Shown here one piece after another: positions 36,463 to 47,594 of a stretch of 64,000 nt of DNA (position 1 is its first letter; every line of letters starts with the position of its first letter). A program made the translations under genes and the position numbers. The notes under the pieces are model-generated. The model made no database searches and was not told the DNA's origin. It saw only the letters and a program-made list of their open reading frames with translations. The stretch is taken from positions 766,737 to 830,736 of the forward strand of contig NZ_UEXK01000004.1 in the NCBI RefSeq assembly GCF_900491935.1, written 5' to 3'. The stretch is from Klenkia terrae. Lineage in GTDB: Bacteria > Actinomycetota > Actinomycetes > Mycobacteriales > Geodermatophilaceae.

Positions 36463-37956
36463 TCACTGGTAGGTGACGAGCTCCGGCAACGGGAGGGCCT
36501 GCGCGACGGTCTGCTCGGGGGTGAGCATCGGCTCGTCCTCGTCGATGAAGTTCTTCCAGCCCCAGTAGATCGGAGAAGGGGCCCCTTGGTGAAGGGCGTT
36601 CCACGTCCCCTGCTTCGCGGGCTGGCTGCCCTGCCCGTCCACGTGCACCATGATCGCCAGCTCCTCGCGGGAGGTGTCCAGCCGCTCGCGGTCGGTGATC
36701 ATCCGCAGCTGGAACTGGTGCAGCACCAGCAGCTTCTGCGGCAGCGCGTTCGCCCGGGTCAGGTCGGCCAGCCAGGTGACGACCGAGTTGACCTCGTCGA
36801 CGCCGACCGACCCGATCTGGTTCAGGTGGGTCTCGTCGGGCTGCAGCCGCCACTCCGGGTCCAGCGCCAGCCCGACGTAGGGCAGCTCGAGCAACGACTG
36901 GTACTGCTGCGCCTGGGTGAGGAAGTCGGTCCGCCCGGGCTGCAGGTCGAGGATCACGTAGAGCCCGGCGGCGCCGGCGGCCTCCACGTAGGGCCGCAGG
37001 GCCGCCGGGTCCGTCTCGGTCGAGTAGTTGCCGTCCGGTCCTGCCGACGCCGAGGCCACCGTCACGATGATCTCGAACGTGGGGACGACGGTCTTGTCCG
37101 GCAGCAGCGCGTCGTAGGGGGCGGCGAACTCGCCGGCCCGGGCGATCGACTCGTCCAGGCCCTGCTCGCCCAGGACGCCCAGCGCCGGGCCCTCGGGCGA
37201 CCCGTACATGGCCACCAGGAAGTGCTCGGGGAACAGCAGCTGGCCCCCGCCGGGCAGCTGCGTGCCCGACGCGGCGGTCGCGGTCTTCCAGTCCAGCCCC
37301 TGCACGCCGGCGAACGCCGCGCCCAGCGCCAGCACGGCGGCCGGCGCCGCGCCGTCCAGGGCGGTCACGACGTCGGCGGAGGCTCGGGGGTCGGTCTGCC
37401 CGGCGGTGTCGACGACGGTGGCACCGGCCGCGCGGGCGGTCACCGCACCGGCGGCCGCCTCGGGGGCACCGCTGTCCAGGACGACGACGTCGGCCAGCGC
37501 CTCGGGCGCCGCCACCTCGGGCAGTTCCCCGCCGACGTCGACGACGTCCCGGTCGCCCAGCTCGCCGTCGGCGACGCCGGCGCCGTCGGCCAGCACCACC
37601 TGGTCGGCGCCCAGCCGGTCCAGCTCGTCCCGCACCGCGGCGGGGTCCTCGCCCACCAGCAGCAGCGGGACCCCCAGCTCCTGCGCGGCGTCCACGGCGT
37701 CGCCCGGCAGCGGGTCCTCGTCGGGGGCGACCGCGGCCACCGGGGAGGACTCGTACAGCGCCCGGCTGGTGGAGATCGCGGCGGCCACCGGGTCGGTGTC
37801 GGCGACCATCGTGACCGCGGCGCCCGGCGTGCTGGTCACCGGCTGCCCGGCCGCCGGTTCGGCCGCAGCCGGGTCGGACCCCCCGTCGGAGCCGGAGCAG
37901 GCCGAGAGCACGAGCAGCCCGGCGAGCGCGAGGACGGGGACGGGGGCGGAGCGCAT
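36463..37956 (-). CDS. Secreted lipoprotein with putative TIM-barrel-like C-terminal domain
   Basis: A 497-residue lipoprotein with signal LALAGLLVLSAC. Residues about 45-220 are Ala/Val/Asp-rich repeats (AAISTSRALYESSPVAAVAP, ADVVVLDSG) resembling a cell-wall-binding (CWB2-like) Rossmann region. From about 250 to 497 there is a folded domain with strands such as LYVILDLQPGRTDFL, YVGLALDPEWRL, KLLVLHQFQLRMI and IMVHVDGQGSQPAKQGTWNA, suggesting a glycosidase-like barrel. No catalytic pair is assignable. ATG 37956 has GAGAAGG upstream. Cell-surface location is confident; function is unknown. Confidence 0.75.
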   Translation of the reverse strand: MRSAPVPVLALAGLLVLSACSGSDGGSDPAAAEPAAGQPVTSTPGAAVTMVADTDPVAAAISTSRALYESSPVAAVAPDEDPLPGDAVDAAQELGVPLLLVGEDPAAVRDELDRLGADQVVLADGAGVADGELGDRDVVDVGGELPEVAAPEALADVVVLDSGAPEAAAGAVTARAAGATVVDTAGQTDPRASADVVTALDGAAPAAVLALGAAFAGVQGLDWKTATAASGTQLPGGGQLLFPEHFLVAMYGSPEGPALGVLGEQGLDESIARAGEFAAPYDALLPDKTVVPTFEIIVTVASASAGPDGNYSTETDPAALRPYVEAAGAAGLYVILDLQPGRTDFLTQAQQYQSLLELPYVGLALDPEWRLQPDETHLNQIGSVGVDEVNSVVTWLADLTRANALPQKLLVLHQFQLRMITDRERLDTSREELAIMVHVDGQGSQPAKQGTWNALHQGAPSPIYWGWKNFIDEDEPMLTPEQTVAQALPLPELVTYQ

Positions 37957-38093
37957 GGACCTTCTCTCGTCGGGGCCCGCGTCGGTACGCAGGCCGTTCA
38001 CGAGGCTAACGGCCCCGCGGCGGTCGCGTCGTCACCATCCGGTGACGACGGAGAGCGGTCGCCCCGGGAGCCGCCGACCGGTAGAGAGGAGGG

Positions 38094-39359
38094 GTGACCG
38101 CCTCCGTCCCGTCCGCCGACCCCGACCTCGTCGCCGCCCTCCGCCCGATCGAGGCCCCCGAGTGGCCGGCCTTCGGCCGGGCGATGAGGCGGGTCTTCGG
38201 CGAGGACCCCACCGGCCCCTACGTCGACGAGCCACGGCCGACCGCCGAGCTCGACCGGTCGCTGGCCCTGGTCGAGGACGGGTTCGTCGCGGCCACCGCC
38301 GGCATCTACAGCCTCGAGCTGACCGTGCCCGGCGGCGTCGTCCCGACCGCGGGCCTCACCTGGGTCACCGTCTCGCCCACCCACCGCCGGCGCGGTGTAC
38401 TCACCGCGATCATGCGTCGGCAGCTCGACGAGGTGCACGCCGCCGGCCGCGAGCCGGTGGCCGCGCTGTGGGCCGCGGAGGGCGGCATCTACGGCCGGTT
38501 CGGCTACGCCCCGGCGGTGTGGCGCGGAAACCTCTCCCTGGACCCCTCGCGGGTCCGGCTGCGCGGCGACCTGCCGGTGTCCACCGGCCGGGTCACCATG
38601 ACCGACCTGGACGGGTACCGCGCCGCCGCCGTCCCGCTCTACGACCGGCTGCGCCGCGAGGTGCCCGGCCACCTCGCCCGCGACGGCCGGTGGTGGGACC
38701 GCCGGCTGCGCGACGACAAGGACGACCGCGACGGCTGGACCGAGCGGCGCTACGCGCTGCACACGGCGGACGACGGCCAGGTCACCGGGTACGCCAGCTA
38801 CCGGCAGAAGGAGAAGTGGTCCCTGCGGGACGACCCGCAGAGCCAGCTGCAGGTGGTGGACCTGGTCGCCGCCGACCCGGTGGTGCGGGTGGCGCTGTGG
38901 CGGTTCCTGCTCGGCCACGACCTGGTGCGCGAGCTGACCTCGTGGTCGCTGGGCGCCGAGGACCCGCTGCGCGCGATGGTCGCCGACCCCCGCTCGGTCA
39001 CCACCACGCCCTCGGACGCCCTCTGGGTGCGCCTGGTCGACGTGGACCGCGCGCTGGCCGCCCGCCGCTACCCGGCGCCGATCGACCTGGTGCTGGAGGT
39101 GCGCGACCCGTTCTGCCCGTGGAACGACGGTCGCTGGCGGCTCACCGGCCACCCGGCCGGCGGGCACTGCGCCCGCACCGACCGCGACCCGGACTTCGTG
39201 CTGGGCATCGAGGAGCTGGGCGCCGCCTACCTGGGCGGTGTCTCGCTGGGCACGCTGCTGCGGGCCGGCCGGATCACCGAGGTCAGCCCCGGCGCGGTGG
39301 CGCTGGCCTCCACGTCGTTCTCCTGGCCGGTCGCCCCGCAGAGCCCCGACTCGTTCTGA
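38094..39359 (+). CDS. eis: Eis-family GNAT N-acetyltransferase
   Basis: A 421-residue protein with the Eis layout: GNAT domain one with acetyl-CoA loop VSPTHRRRGVLTAI (about 99-112), Tyr in GIYGRFGYAP as candidate general acid, a second GNAT-like fold (about 150-290) and an SCP2-like C-terminal domain. It ends in Phe (PDSF), as in M. tuberculosis Eis, where the C-terminal carboxylate is the general base. Eis proteins acetylate multiple amines including aminoglycosides; the natural substrate here is unknown. Start GTG 38094 gives the only sensible N-terminus. Confidence 0.9.
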   Translation: MTASVPSADPDLVAALRPIEAPEWPAFGRAMRRVFGEDPTGPYVDEPRPTAELDRSLALVEDGFVAATAGIYSLELTVPGGVVPTAGLTWVTVSPTHRRRGVLTAIMRRQLDEVHAAGREPVAALWAAEGGIYGRFGYAPAVWRGNLSLDPSRVRLRGDLPVSTGRVTMTDLDGYRAAAVPLYDRLRREVPGHLARDGRWWDRRLRDDKDDRDGWTERRYALHTADDGQVTGYASYRQKEKWSLRDDPQSQLQVVDLVAADPVVRVALWRFLLGHDLVRELTSWSLGAEDPLRAMVADPRSVTTTPSDALWVRLVDVDRALAARRYPAPIDLVLEVRDPFCPWNDGRWRLTGHPAGGHCARTDRDPDFVLGIEELGAAYLGGVSLGTLLRAGRITEVSPGAVALASTSFSWPVAPQSPDSF

Positions 39360-39378
39360 GCCGCGGTCGGGGCACCCC

Positions 39379-39933
39379 TCAGGGTGCCGAGGCGTAGCGC
39401 CAGGACGTCGGCCGCGGGCGACCGGGCAGGTCGGCGCGGCCGGTGGCCCAGCGCAGCGTGGTGGCCGGGTCGGTGTCGGTCGGGGCGTCGGGGAACACCC
39501 GGGCCAGCGTCGCGACGACCACGTCGACCGGCGGGGACCAGCGCAGCCCGACCGCCTCGACGACGTCCCCGGTGTGCACGAGCACCTCGGCGCAGGCCAT
39601 CGCGGCGAACCCGGCGGGGGCGGGCGAGCCGAAGGGGGGGAAGCCGCGCTCCCCCGGGTCGGCGGCGTCCAGCACCCGGGCCAGCACCTCGCCCCAGGTG
39701 GTCAGCCCGGTGACCAGGCGGCCGTAGCCGGCGTCGGGGTCGCGCTCGTAGCGGCCGGCGGTGAGGTCGACCCGGCCGAGCAGCAGGTCGTGGCCGTACC
39801 AGTGCAGGCACTCACCGATGTGCCAGACGACGCCGGCGACGTCGGTGTCCAGGACCGGCGCCGTGGGGTCCGGCACCCGGGACAGCACGGCGACGGCCTC
39901 GTCGACCGCCGTCCGGACGTCGTCGCCGCCCAT
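39379..39933 (-). CDS. DinB/mycothiol-dependent maleylpyruvate isomerase-like protein
   Basis: A 184-residue helical protein. The His-containing segments WHIGECLHWYGHDLL and AEVLVHTGDVVEA fit the metal-binding four-helix bundle of the DinB_2/MDMPI superfamily, which includes mycothiol-S-transferases. A C-terminal part (TLRWATGRADLPGRP) matches the MDMPI C-terminal segment. The substrate is unknown. Start ATG 39933 lies 2 bp from the rpiB stop, so the two are co-transcribed. A GGCACCC-CTCA-GGGTGCC hairpin (39371-39388) overlaps its end and may serve as terminator with the convergent eis. Confidence 0.78.
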   Translation of the reverse strand: MGGDDVRTAVDEAVAVLSRVPDPTAPVLDTDVAGVVWHIGECLHWYGHDLLLGRVDLTAGRYERDPDAGYGRLVTGLTTWGEVLARVLDAADPGERGFPPFGSPAPAGFAAMACAEVLVHTGDVVEAVGLRWSPPVDVVVATLARVFPDAPTDTDPATTLRWATGRADLPGRPRPTSWRYASAP

Positions 39934-39934
39934 C

Positions 39935-40402
39935 TCAGCCCCCCGCGGGGTGGTGGCGCTCCTGCTCGTACTCGGCGATCAGGCCGATCCGCCGGACGTG
40001 CCGCTCGTCGTGGCTGAACGGGGTGCGCAGGAAGGTCAGCACCAGCTCGGTGGCCTCCTCGACGGTGTGCTGCCGGCCGCCGACGGCCACCACGTTGGCG
40101 TCGTTGTGCTGACGGGCCAGCTCGGCGGTCGAGGTGTTCCAGACCAGCGCGGCGCGCACCCCGGGCACCTTGTTGGCCGCGATCTGCTCGCCGTTGCCCG
40201 AGCCGCCGATGACGATGCCGAGGGAGCCCGGCTCGACCACCACCCGCTCGCCCACCTCGATGCAGAACGGCGGGTAGTCGTCCTGGGGGTCGAAGTCGAA
40301 GGCCCCGCAGTCGACCGGCTCGTGGCCGGCGGCGGCGACGGCCTGCATCAGGTGGGCCTTGAGCTCGAGTCCGGCGTGGTCGGTGCCGAGGAAGACGCGC
40401 AT
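39935..40402 (-). CDS. rpiB: Ribose-5-phosphate isomerase B
   Basis: A 155-residue RpiB-type isomerase interconverting ribose 5-phosphate and ribulose 5-phosphate. Seen: MRVFLGTDHAGLELKAHL, then GIVIGGSGNGEQIAANKVPG, where Glu replaces the catalytic Cys of enterobacterial RpiB, as in the mycobacterial enzyme. LWNTSTAELARQHNDANVVAVGGR and the C-terminal FSHDERHVRRI carry phosphate-binding Arg/His. Start ATG 40402. It opens the block that matches mycobacterial gene order. Confidence 0.96.
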   Translation of the reverse strand: MRVFLGTDHAGLELKAHLMQAVAAAGHEPVDCGAFDFDPQDDYPPFCIEVGERVVVEPGSLGIVIGGSGNGEQIAANKVPGVRAALVWNTSTAELARQHNDANVVAVGGRQHTVEEATELVLTFLRTPFSHDERHVRRIGLIAEYEQERHHPAGG

Positions 40403-40422
40403 GGCCCCATCCAATCGCACGG

Positions 40423-41184
40423 CTACGACAGGCGGGCGGCCACCGGGAGCGGCAGCACCCGCAGCAGGCCCGAGACCGCGCGCCAGGGCCACTCGGGGAC
40501 GTAGGCCCGCACCGGCTCGCGGTCGACCGCCGCCACCAGGGCGTCGACGCCGGTGTCCAGGTCGACGGTGAACGGACCCCGGCGGCCGGTGTTGATGTCG
40601 GTCTCGATGAAGCCGGGGTGGATCGTGGTCACCCGGATGCCCCGGGTGGCGCGGGAGGCCAGCAGGTCGGCCCGGATGCCCTCGGCGAGGACCGCGTCGG
40701 CGGCCTTGGAGGTGGCGTAGGCGGTGCGGGTGCCGCCCATGCCCCGCACGCCGGCGACCGAGCTGATGACCACCAGGTGGCCGTGGCCCTGGGCCCGGAA
40801 CAGCGCGACGGCGGCCTCGCAGCACGCGTGGGTGCCCAGCACGTTGGTGGTCAGCACGGCCCGGTTGGGCCGGGCTCCGCCGGTGCCGACCGGTACGCCC
40901 TTGCCGAGCCCCGCGTTGGCCACGAACCGGTCCAGCCCGCCGAGCTCCCCGGCCAGCCGCGGCACGATCTCGGCGACCGCATCCGGGTCGTCGACGTCCA
41001 GCGCCGCGGTGAGCACGGTCGCACCGGTCGCCGTCAGCCCCCGCCGGAGGGCGTCGAGCCGGTCCGTGCGGCGGGCCACCAGGGCCAGGTCGTGGCCGGC
41101 GGCGGCCCAGCGACGGGCCATGCCCTCGCCGAGGCCGGAGCTGGCGCCGGTGATGAGGATGCGCTGGCGGCGGGGGTGCGGCAT
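40423..41184 (-). CDS. Short-chain dehydrogenase/reductase
   Basis: A classical SDR of about 253 residues. The NAD(P) motif is ILITGASSGLGEGMARRW with downstream LALVARRTDRLDAL, where the Arg pair suggests NADP. Other landmarks are VANAGLG, catalytic Ser in VVISSVAGVRG and Y-x-x-x-K in AYATSKAADAVL, followed by HPGFIETDIN. The substrate is unknown. ATG 41184 is preceded by GAGG very close; ATG 41196 is possible. It sits between rpiB and the Rv2466c-like gene. Confidence 0.88.
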   Translation of the reverse strand: MPHPRRQRILITGASSGLGEGMARRWAAAGHDLALVARRTDRLDALRRGLTATGATVLTAALDVDDPDAVAEIVPRLAGELGGLDRFVANAGLGKGVPVGTGGARPNRAVLTTNVLGTHACCEAAVALFRAQGHGHLVVISSVAGVRGMGGTRTAYATSKAADAVLAEGIRADLLASRATRGIRVTTIHPGFIETDINTGRRGPFTVDLDTGVDALVAAVDREPVRAYVPEWPWRAVSGLLRVLPLPVAARLS

Positions 41185-41210
41185 GCCCTCGAGCATGCCG
41201 CACCCGGTGC

Positions 41211-41876
41211 TCAGGCCTTGGTGCCGATCTCCAGCGCGGAGGCCGGGACCGTGGAGAAGTCGGGCTCCTCGGTGCGGGTCCGCTTGAGCTCCCAGAAGCC
41301 GGGCATGTTCGCCAGCAGGACGGCGCCGTCGAAGGCCTTGCCGGCGTCCTCGCCGGTGGGCACGCGGCTGATGACCGGGCCGAAGAAGGCGACGCCGTCC
41401 ACGTGCAGGACCGGGGTGCCGACCTCCTCGCCGACGGGGTCCATGCCCTCGTGGTGGCTCTTCCGCAGGGCCTCGTCGTACTCGGTGGAGTCCGCGGCCT
41501 CCGCCAGCGAGGCCGGCAGGCCGACCTTCGCCAACGCCGGGGCGATCACGTCGGCCAGCTCCTGGCCCTCCTGGTGCCGCAGGGTGCCCATCGCGGTGTA
41601 GAGGTCGCCGAGGACCTCCTCGCCGTGCTGCTGCGCGGCGGCGATCAGCACGCGGACCGGGCCCCACGCCTGCTTCATCATCTCGACGTACTGCTCCGGG
41701 AGGTCCCGGCCCTCGTTGAGGACGGCCAGGCTCATCACGTGCCAGTGCACGTCGAGGTCACGGACCTTCGACGCCTCGATCACCCAGCGGCTGGTCAACC
41801 AGGCCCAGGGGCACAGCGGGTCGACGTAGACGTCCACCTTGGCTGCGGTGGGGGCGCTCTGCACGGCTTCGGTCAT
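41211..41876 (-). CDS. DsbA-family mycothiol-linked oxidoreductase (Rv2466c-like)
   Basis: A 221-residue DsbA-like protein closely following M. tuberculosis Rv2466c, a mycothiol-dependent reductase (mycoredoxin-2): [47 protein letters not shown]-type segment, and [16 protein letters not shown] with the cis-Pro. The active motif is C-P-W-A rather than the C-P-W-C I recall for Rv2466c, so it keeps the nucleophilic Cys but not the resolving one, implying a monothiol mechanism with mycothiol. Start ATG 41876. It is divergent from pepN. Confidence 0.9.
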   Translation of the reverse strand: MTEAVQSAPTAAKVDVYVDPLCPWAWLTSRWVIEASKVRDLDVHWHVMSLAVLNEGRDLPEQYVEMMKQAWGPVRVLIAAAQQHGEEVLGDLYTAMGTLRHQEGQELADVIAPALAKVGLPASLAEAADSTEYDEALRKSHHEGMDPVGEEVGTPVLHVDGVAFFGPVISRVPTGEDAGKAFDGAVLLANMPGFWELKRTRTEEPDFSTVPASALEIGTKA

Positions 41877-42022
41877 GCGATCTCCTTCGGGTTCGGGACG
41901 GCGATGGGGCTGCTGACGCGCTCAAGGGCGGGCTCGGTCCCGGCATTCCCACCGGACCCGCTGGTCCACACCAGTCCCCCGCCCACCCGGGGATGTCCGA
42001 CCGACGTGGGAAGCTGCCCCGC

Positions 42023-44581
<2,559 letters not shown>

Positions 44582-44587
44582 GACGAC

Positions 44588-44619
44588 GGAGGCCCACCCG
44601 GCGAACCGGGTGGGCCTCC
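44588..44619. terminator. Bidirectional terminator hairpin after pepN
   Basis: GGAGGCCCACCCGG-CGAA-CCGGGTGGGCCTCC, a perfect 14-bp stem with a tetraloop, between convergent pepN and the DUF5130 gene. A second, wider inverted repeat (GGCCTGACCGC at about 44640, its complement at about 44685-44695) lies before the DUF5130 stop. Confidence 0.8.
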
Positions 44620-44698
44620 GGGACCGCAGCTGCCGGAACGGCCTGACCGCAGGGTCCCGCCGGGCGCGCAGCGTCTGGTGGGGGGCGGTCAGGCCCTT

Positions 44699-45139
44699 CT
44701 AGTGCCGGGGGCGGTTGGCCGCGGGGTGGCCAGCCTGGTCGGAGAGCTGGCGCAGGCCGTTGACGATGCCGCCGACCAGGTCGCCGGCGCCGAAGCGACC
44801 GGTCATGGTCAGCACGGCCAGGGCGCAGGCCCGGTCGGGCAGTCGGCGGGCCGCGGCGGAGCCGGTGACGATCTCCAGCACCCGCTGGTCGGGGGCCAGC
44901 GCGACCAGCACCGACTCGGCGGCGTCGCCGCCGGAGCGGGCGTGCAGCTCCTCGGCCCCGGCCCGGGTGTCGGTGGGCAGCTCGCCGATGTAGAGGGTGA
45001 ACCGCAGGCCGGTCTCCCGGGAGGACATGGTCAGCGCCTCGTCGAGCCGGGCCAGCTCGGCCGGGCTGAACGGCGGGGCCTGCGCGCCTTCCTGGTCGTC
45101 GACGATGGGCTCGCGGGTGTCCTCGAGCTCGGTGGCCAT
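44699..45139 (-). CDS. DUF5130 (TPM-like) family protein
   Basis: A 146-residue protein of the DUF5130 family conserved in actinobacteria (Rv2468c-like by position). Seen: a disordered acidic N-terminus, then FSPAELARLDEALTMSSRET and LRFTLYIGELPTDTRAGAEE, with LEIVTGSAAARRLPDRAC, consistent with a TPM-phosphatase-like fold. It has no signal peptide or membrane helix. The biochemical role is unknown. Start ATG 45139. Confidence 0.85.
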   Translation of the reverse strand: MATELEDTREPIVDDQEGAQAPPFSPAELARLDEALTMSSRETGLRFTLYIGELPTDTRAGAEELHARSGGDAAESVLVALAPDQRVLEIVTGSAAARRLPDRACALAVLTMTGRFGAGDLVGGIVNGLRQLSDQAGHPAANRPRH

Positions 45140-45227
45140 CAGTGGGTGCCTCTCTGCGCGGCGCTGGTGCGGCGACGGGTGGGTGCGGGACGGGGAGCGG
45201 TGCTCACCGGGTCGATCACCGGGTCGA

Positions 45228-45542
45228 TCACCAGGTACCGCGGGCTCCGCCGGACGCGGTCCGGCGCGGGTTGCCCACGGTGTCGCGCGGGTGGCCGGCG
45301 GTCTCGCCGATGGTCAGCGCCGCGGCCTGCGCACCGGTCGTGTGCTCGACCTCCTCGTGCCCACCGCCGTGCGCCCCGCCCTCGGGGTGCGGCTCGTACC
45401 AGACCGCGGCGTGGCCCCAGGGGGTGCCGGGCTTGTAGCGGGCGCGCTCCTTGAGCGCGGGCAGCAGCACCAGCCCGTAGGCCAGCAGCACGACGGCCAG
45501 CGGGGCCACCACGAAGACGAGCAGGGTCTCGACGACGGTCAC
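45228..45542 (-). CDS. ctaJ: CtaJ-like small subunit of aa3-type cytochrome oxidase
   Basis: A 104-residue single-helix membrane protein: TVVETLLVFVVAPLAVVLLA, then a cytoplasmic part ARYKPGTPWGHAAVWYEPH matching the Y-x-P-G-x-PW...PVWW pattern of actinobacterial CtaJ, a supernumerary subunit of the bcc-aa3 supercomplex. A His-rich segment (EGGAHGGGHEEVEH) follows. Position beside the DUF5130 and pepN genes matches what I recall for the mycobacterial gene. Start GTG 45542. The neighbouring upstream strip 45140-45227 contains only a short 12-bp tandem repeat (ACCGGGTCGATC twice). Confidence 0.72.
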   Translation of the reverse strand: MTVVETLLVFVVAPLAVVLLAYGLVLLPALKERARYKPGTPWGHAAVWYEPHPEGGAHGGGHEEVEHTTGAQAAALTIGETAGHPRDTVGNPRRTASGGARGTW

Positions 45543-45600
45543 GACGTCGAATCTACCGGGGCCGGTGCCCCCGGGCTCGCCAGCCGTGCAGCATGGGCCC

Positions 45601-46866
45601 GTGGCCACCCGCTCCGATGCCCAGCAGCTCGACGCCGCCGATCCCCTGGCCCCGTTCCGCGACCGCTTCACCGGCGACGGCCCGGACGGCTCCTGGGACG
45701 ACGGCCCGGACCGCCGGATCTACCTGGACGGCAACTCGCTGGGCCGCCTGCCGCGGGCCACCCCCGCCGCCCTGGCCCGGGTGGTCCAGGAGGAGTGGGG
45801 GCAGGGCCTGGTCGGGTCCTGGGCCGGGTGGGTGTCCCAGGCCGCGCGGGTGGGCGACGCCCTGGCCGGCGGGGTGCTCGGCGCCCGGCCCGGTGAGGTG
45901 CTGGTCTCGGACTCGACCTCGGTGAACCTCTACAAGCTGCTGCGGGCGGGGATCGACGCCCGGCCCGGCCGGGACGTGCTGGTGTGCAGCGCCGACGACT
46001 TCCCCACCGACCGGTACCTCGTGGCCGGCGTCGCGCAGGAACGCGGCCTGGAGGTCCGGGAGCTCGCCTCCCACGTCGACGAGGGCCTGGCGCTCGGGGA
46101 CCTGGTGGCGGTGCTGGACGAGCGGGTGGCCGTCGTCGTCCTGTCGCTGGTGGCCTACCGCTCCGGGGCGCTGGCCGACCTGGTCGCCGTCACCGAGCTG
46201 GCCCGGGAGCACGGCGCGCTCGTGCTGTGGGACCTCAGCCACGCCGCCGGCGCGGTCGAGGTGGACCTGTCGGCCGCCGACCTGGCGGTGGGCTGCACCT
46301 ACAAGCACCTCAACGGCGGCCCGGGTGCGCCGGCGTTCCTCTACGTCCGCCGCGAGCTGCAGGACGGGCTCCGGCAGCCGCTGCAGGGCTGGTTCGGCGC
46401 CCGCGACCAGTTCGACATGGGGCCGGCCTACGAGCCGGTCGACGGGATCGAGCGGTTCGCCGTCGGCACCCCGCCGGTGCTGGCCACCGCGGCGGTCGAG
46501 GTCGGCGTGGCGCTCACCGCCGAGGCGGGGATCGCCGCGGTCGCCGCCAAGGGCCGCGCGCTCACCGACCTGCTGGTGGCCCTGGCCGACGAGCGGCTGC
46601 CGCAGCTGCGGCTGGCCTCTCCCCGGGACGCCGCCCGGCGCGGGGCGCACGTCAGCCTCGAGCACCCGCAGGCGTGGCAGCTGACCCAGGCGCTGGTCGA
46701 CCGCGGCGTGGTGCCCGACTTCCGCACCCCGGACCGCGTCCGGTTCGGGACGGCGCCGCTGTACACCCGGTTCGTCGACGTCTGGGACGCAGTCGAACGC
46801 CTCGCCGAGATCGTCGACGCCGACGCCCACCTCGGCTACCCCGCCGAGCGCTCGCGGGTGACCTGA
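45601..46866 (+). CDS. kynU: Kynureninase
   Basis: A 421-residue PLP enzyme that cleaves kynurenine to anthranilate and alanine. Seen: RRIYLDGNSLGRLPRATPAA, EEWGQGLVGSWAGW, VSDSTSVNLYKLL, the aldimine-forming Lys in GCTYKHLNGGPGAPAF, and FGARDQFDMGPAYEPVDGIE. All are family signatures and the length is normal. No other tryptophan-degradation gene is in view. GTG 45601 (VATRSD) is the likely start; in-frame GTGs at 45565 and 45586 are possible. It is divergent from ctaJ and convergent with the HNH gene 4 bp away. Confidence 0.93.
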   Translation: MATRSDAQQLDAADPLAPFRDRFTGDGPDGSWDDGPDRRIYLDGNSLGRLPRATPAALARVVQEEWGQGLVGSWAGWVSQAARVGDALAGGVLGARPGEVLVSDSTSVNLYKLLRAGIDARPGRDVLVCSADDFPTDRYLVAGVAQERGLEVRELASHVDEGLALGDLVAVLDERVAVVVLSLVAYRSGALADLVAVTELAREHGALVLWDLSHAAGAVEVDLSAADLAVGCTYKHLNGGPGAPAFLYVRRELQDGLRQPLQGWFGARDQFDMGPAYEPVDGIERFAVGTPPVLATAAVEVGVALTAEAGIAAVAAKGRALTDLLVALADERLPQLRLASPRDAARRGAHVSLEHPQAWQLTQALVDRGVVPDFRTPDRVRFGTAPLYTRFVDVWDAVERLAEIVDADAHLGYPAERSRVT

Positions 46867-46870
46867 CGAC

Positions 46871-47377
46871 TCAGGCGACGTCGGGCAGGCCGAGCCAGGC
46901 GCGCCAGCGGGGGTCGACGGCGCGGTGGCCCAGCAGCCGCCAGGCCGAGCCCGACGGCGCCCGGGGCGGCTGCGGCAGCGACCAGCCCAGCTCGGCCAGC
47001 GACCGGTCGGCCTTGGTGTGGTTGCAGCGCCGGCAGGCAGCCACGACGTTGTCCCAGGTGTGGGTGCCGCCGCGGCTGCGCGGCCACACGTGGTCGATGC
47101 TGGTGGCCGCCGCCCCGCAGTACACGCAGGTCGACCCGTCGCGGGTGAACACCGCGCGCCGGGACAGCGGCACGTGGGCCGGGTAGGGCACCCGGACGTA
47201 CCGGGTCAGCCGGACGACGACCGGCACCGGCAGGGCGACCAGCTCGGCGTGGCAGAGCACGTCCGAGACGTCCACCGGCTCGGCCTTGGCGGCCAGCACC
47301 AGCACGACGGCCCGCCGGCTGGACACCACGCCGAGGGGCTCGTAGGTGGCGTTGAGCAGCAGGCAGGCCGCGGTCAT
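46871..47377 (-). CDS. HNH endonuclease-domain protein
   Basis: A 168-residue protein. N-terminal region LLLNATYEPLGVVSSRRAVV is diagnostic of the actinobacterial housekeeping HNH family (Rv2469c-like). The HNH core has zinc ligands CVYCG and CRRCN flanking DHVWPRSRGGTHTWDNVV with the catalytic His. Its exact role in cells is unknown; it is not associated with a phage or restriction gene here. I use ATG 47377 because the family begins there, although the frame is open to 47530. Confidence 0.9.
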   Translation of the reverse strand: MTAACLLLNATYEPLGVVSSRRAVVLVLAAKAEPVDVSDVLCHAELVALPVPVVVRLTRYVRVPYPAHVPLSRRAVFTRDGSTCVYCGAAATSIDHVWPRSRGGTHTWDNVVAACRRCNHTKADRSLAELGWSLPQPPRAPSGSAWRLLGHRAVDPRWRAWLGLPDVA

Positions 47378-47594
47378 GGCGGCGGCTGCGGGCACCGGGG
47401 AACCCGGGCGGGGGTCGCGCCGCGGGCCCGGCGGGCCGGCTGCGGACGACGACCCGAGTGCGGTCAGCGACACGGGGTACCTCCATGCGCCCCGGACCGC
47501 CGGGGTGCTGCGACCCACGGGCACCGCCATAGTGCCCCGGATCCACCCACCCGGGGCAAGGGAGATTGTCCGACGTCCTGGTTACCGTCGGGTG

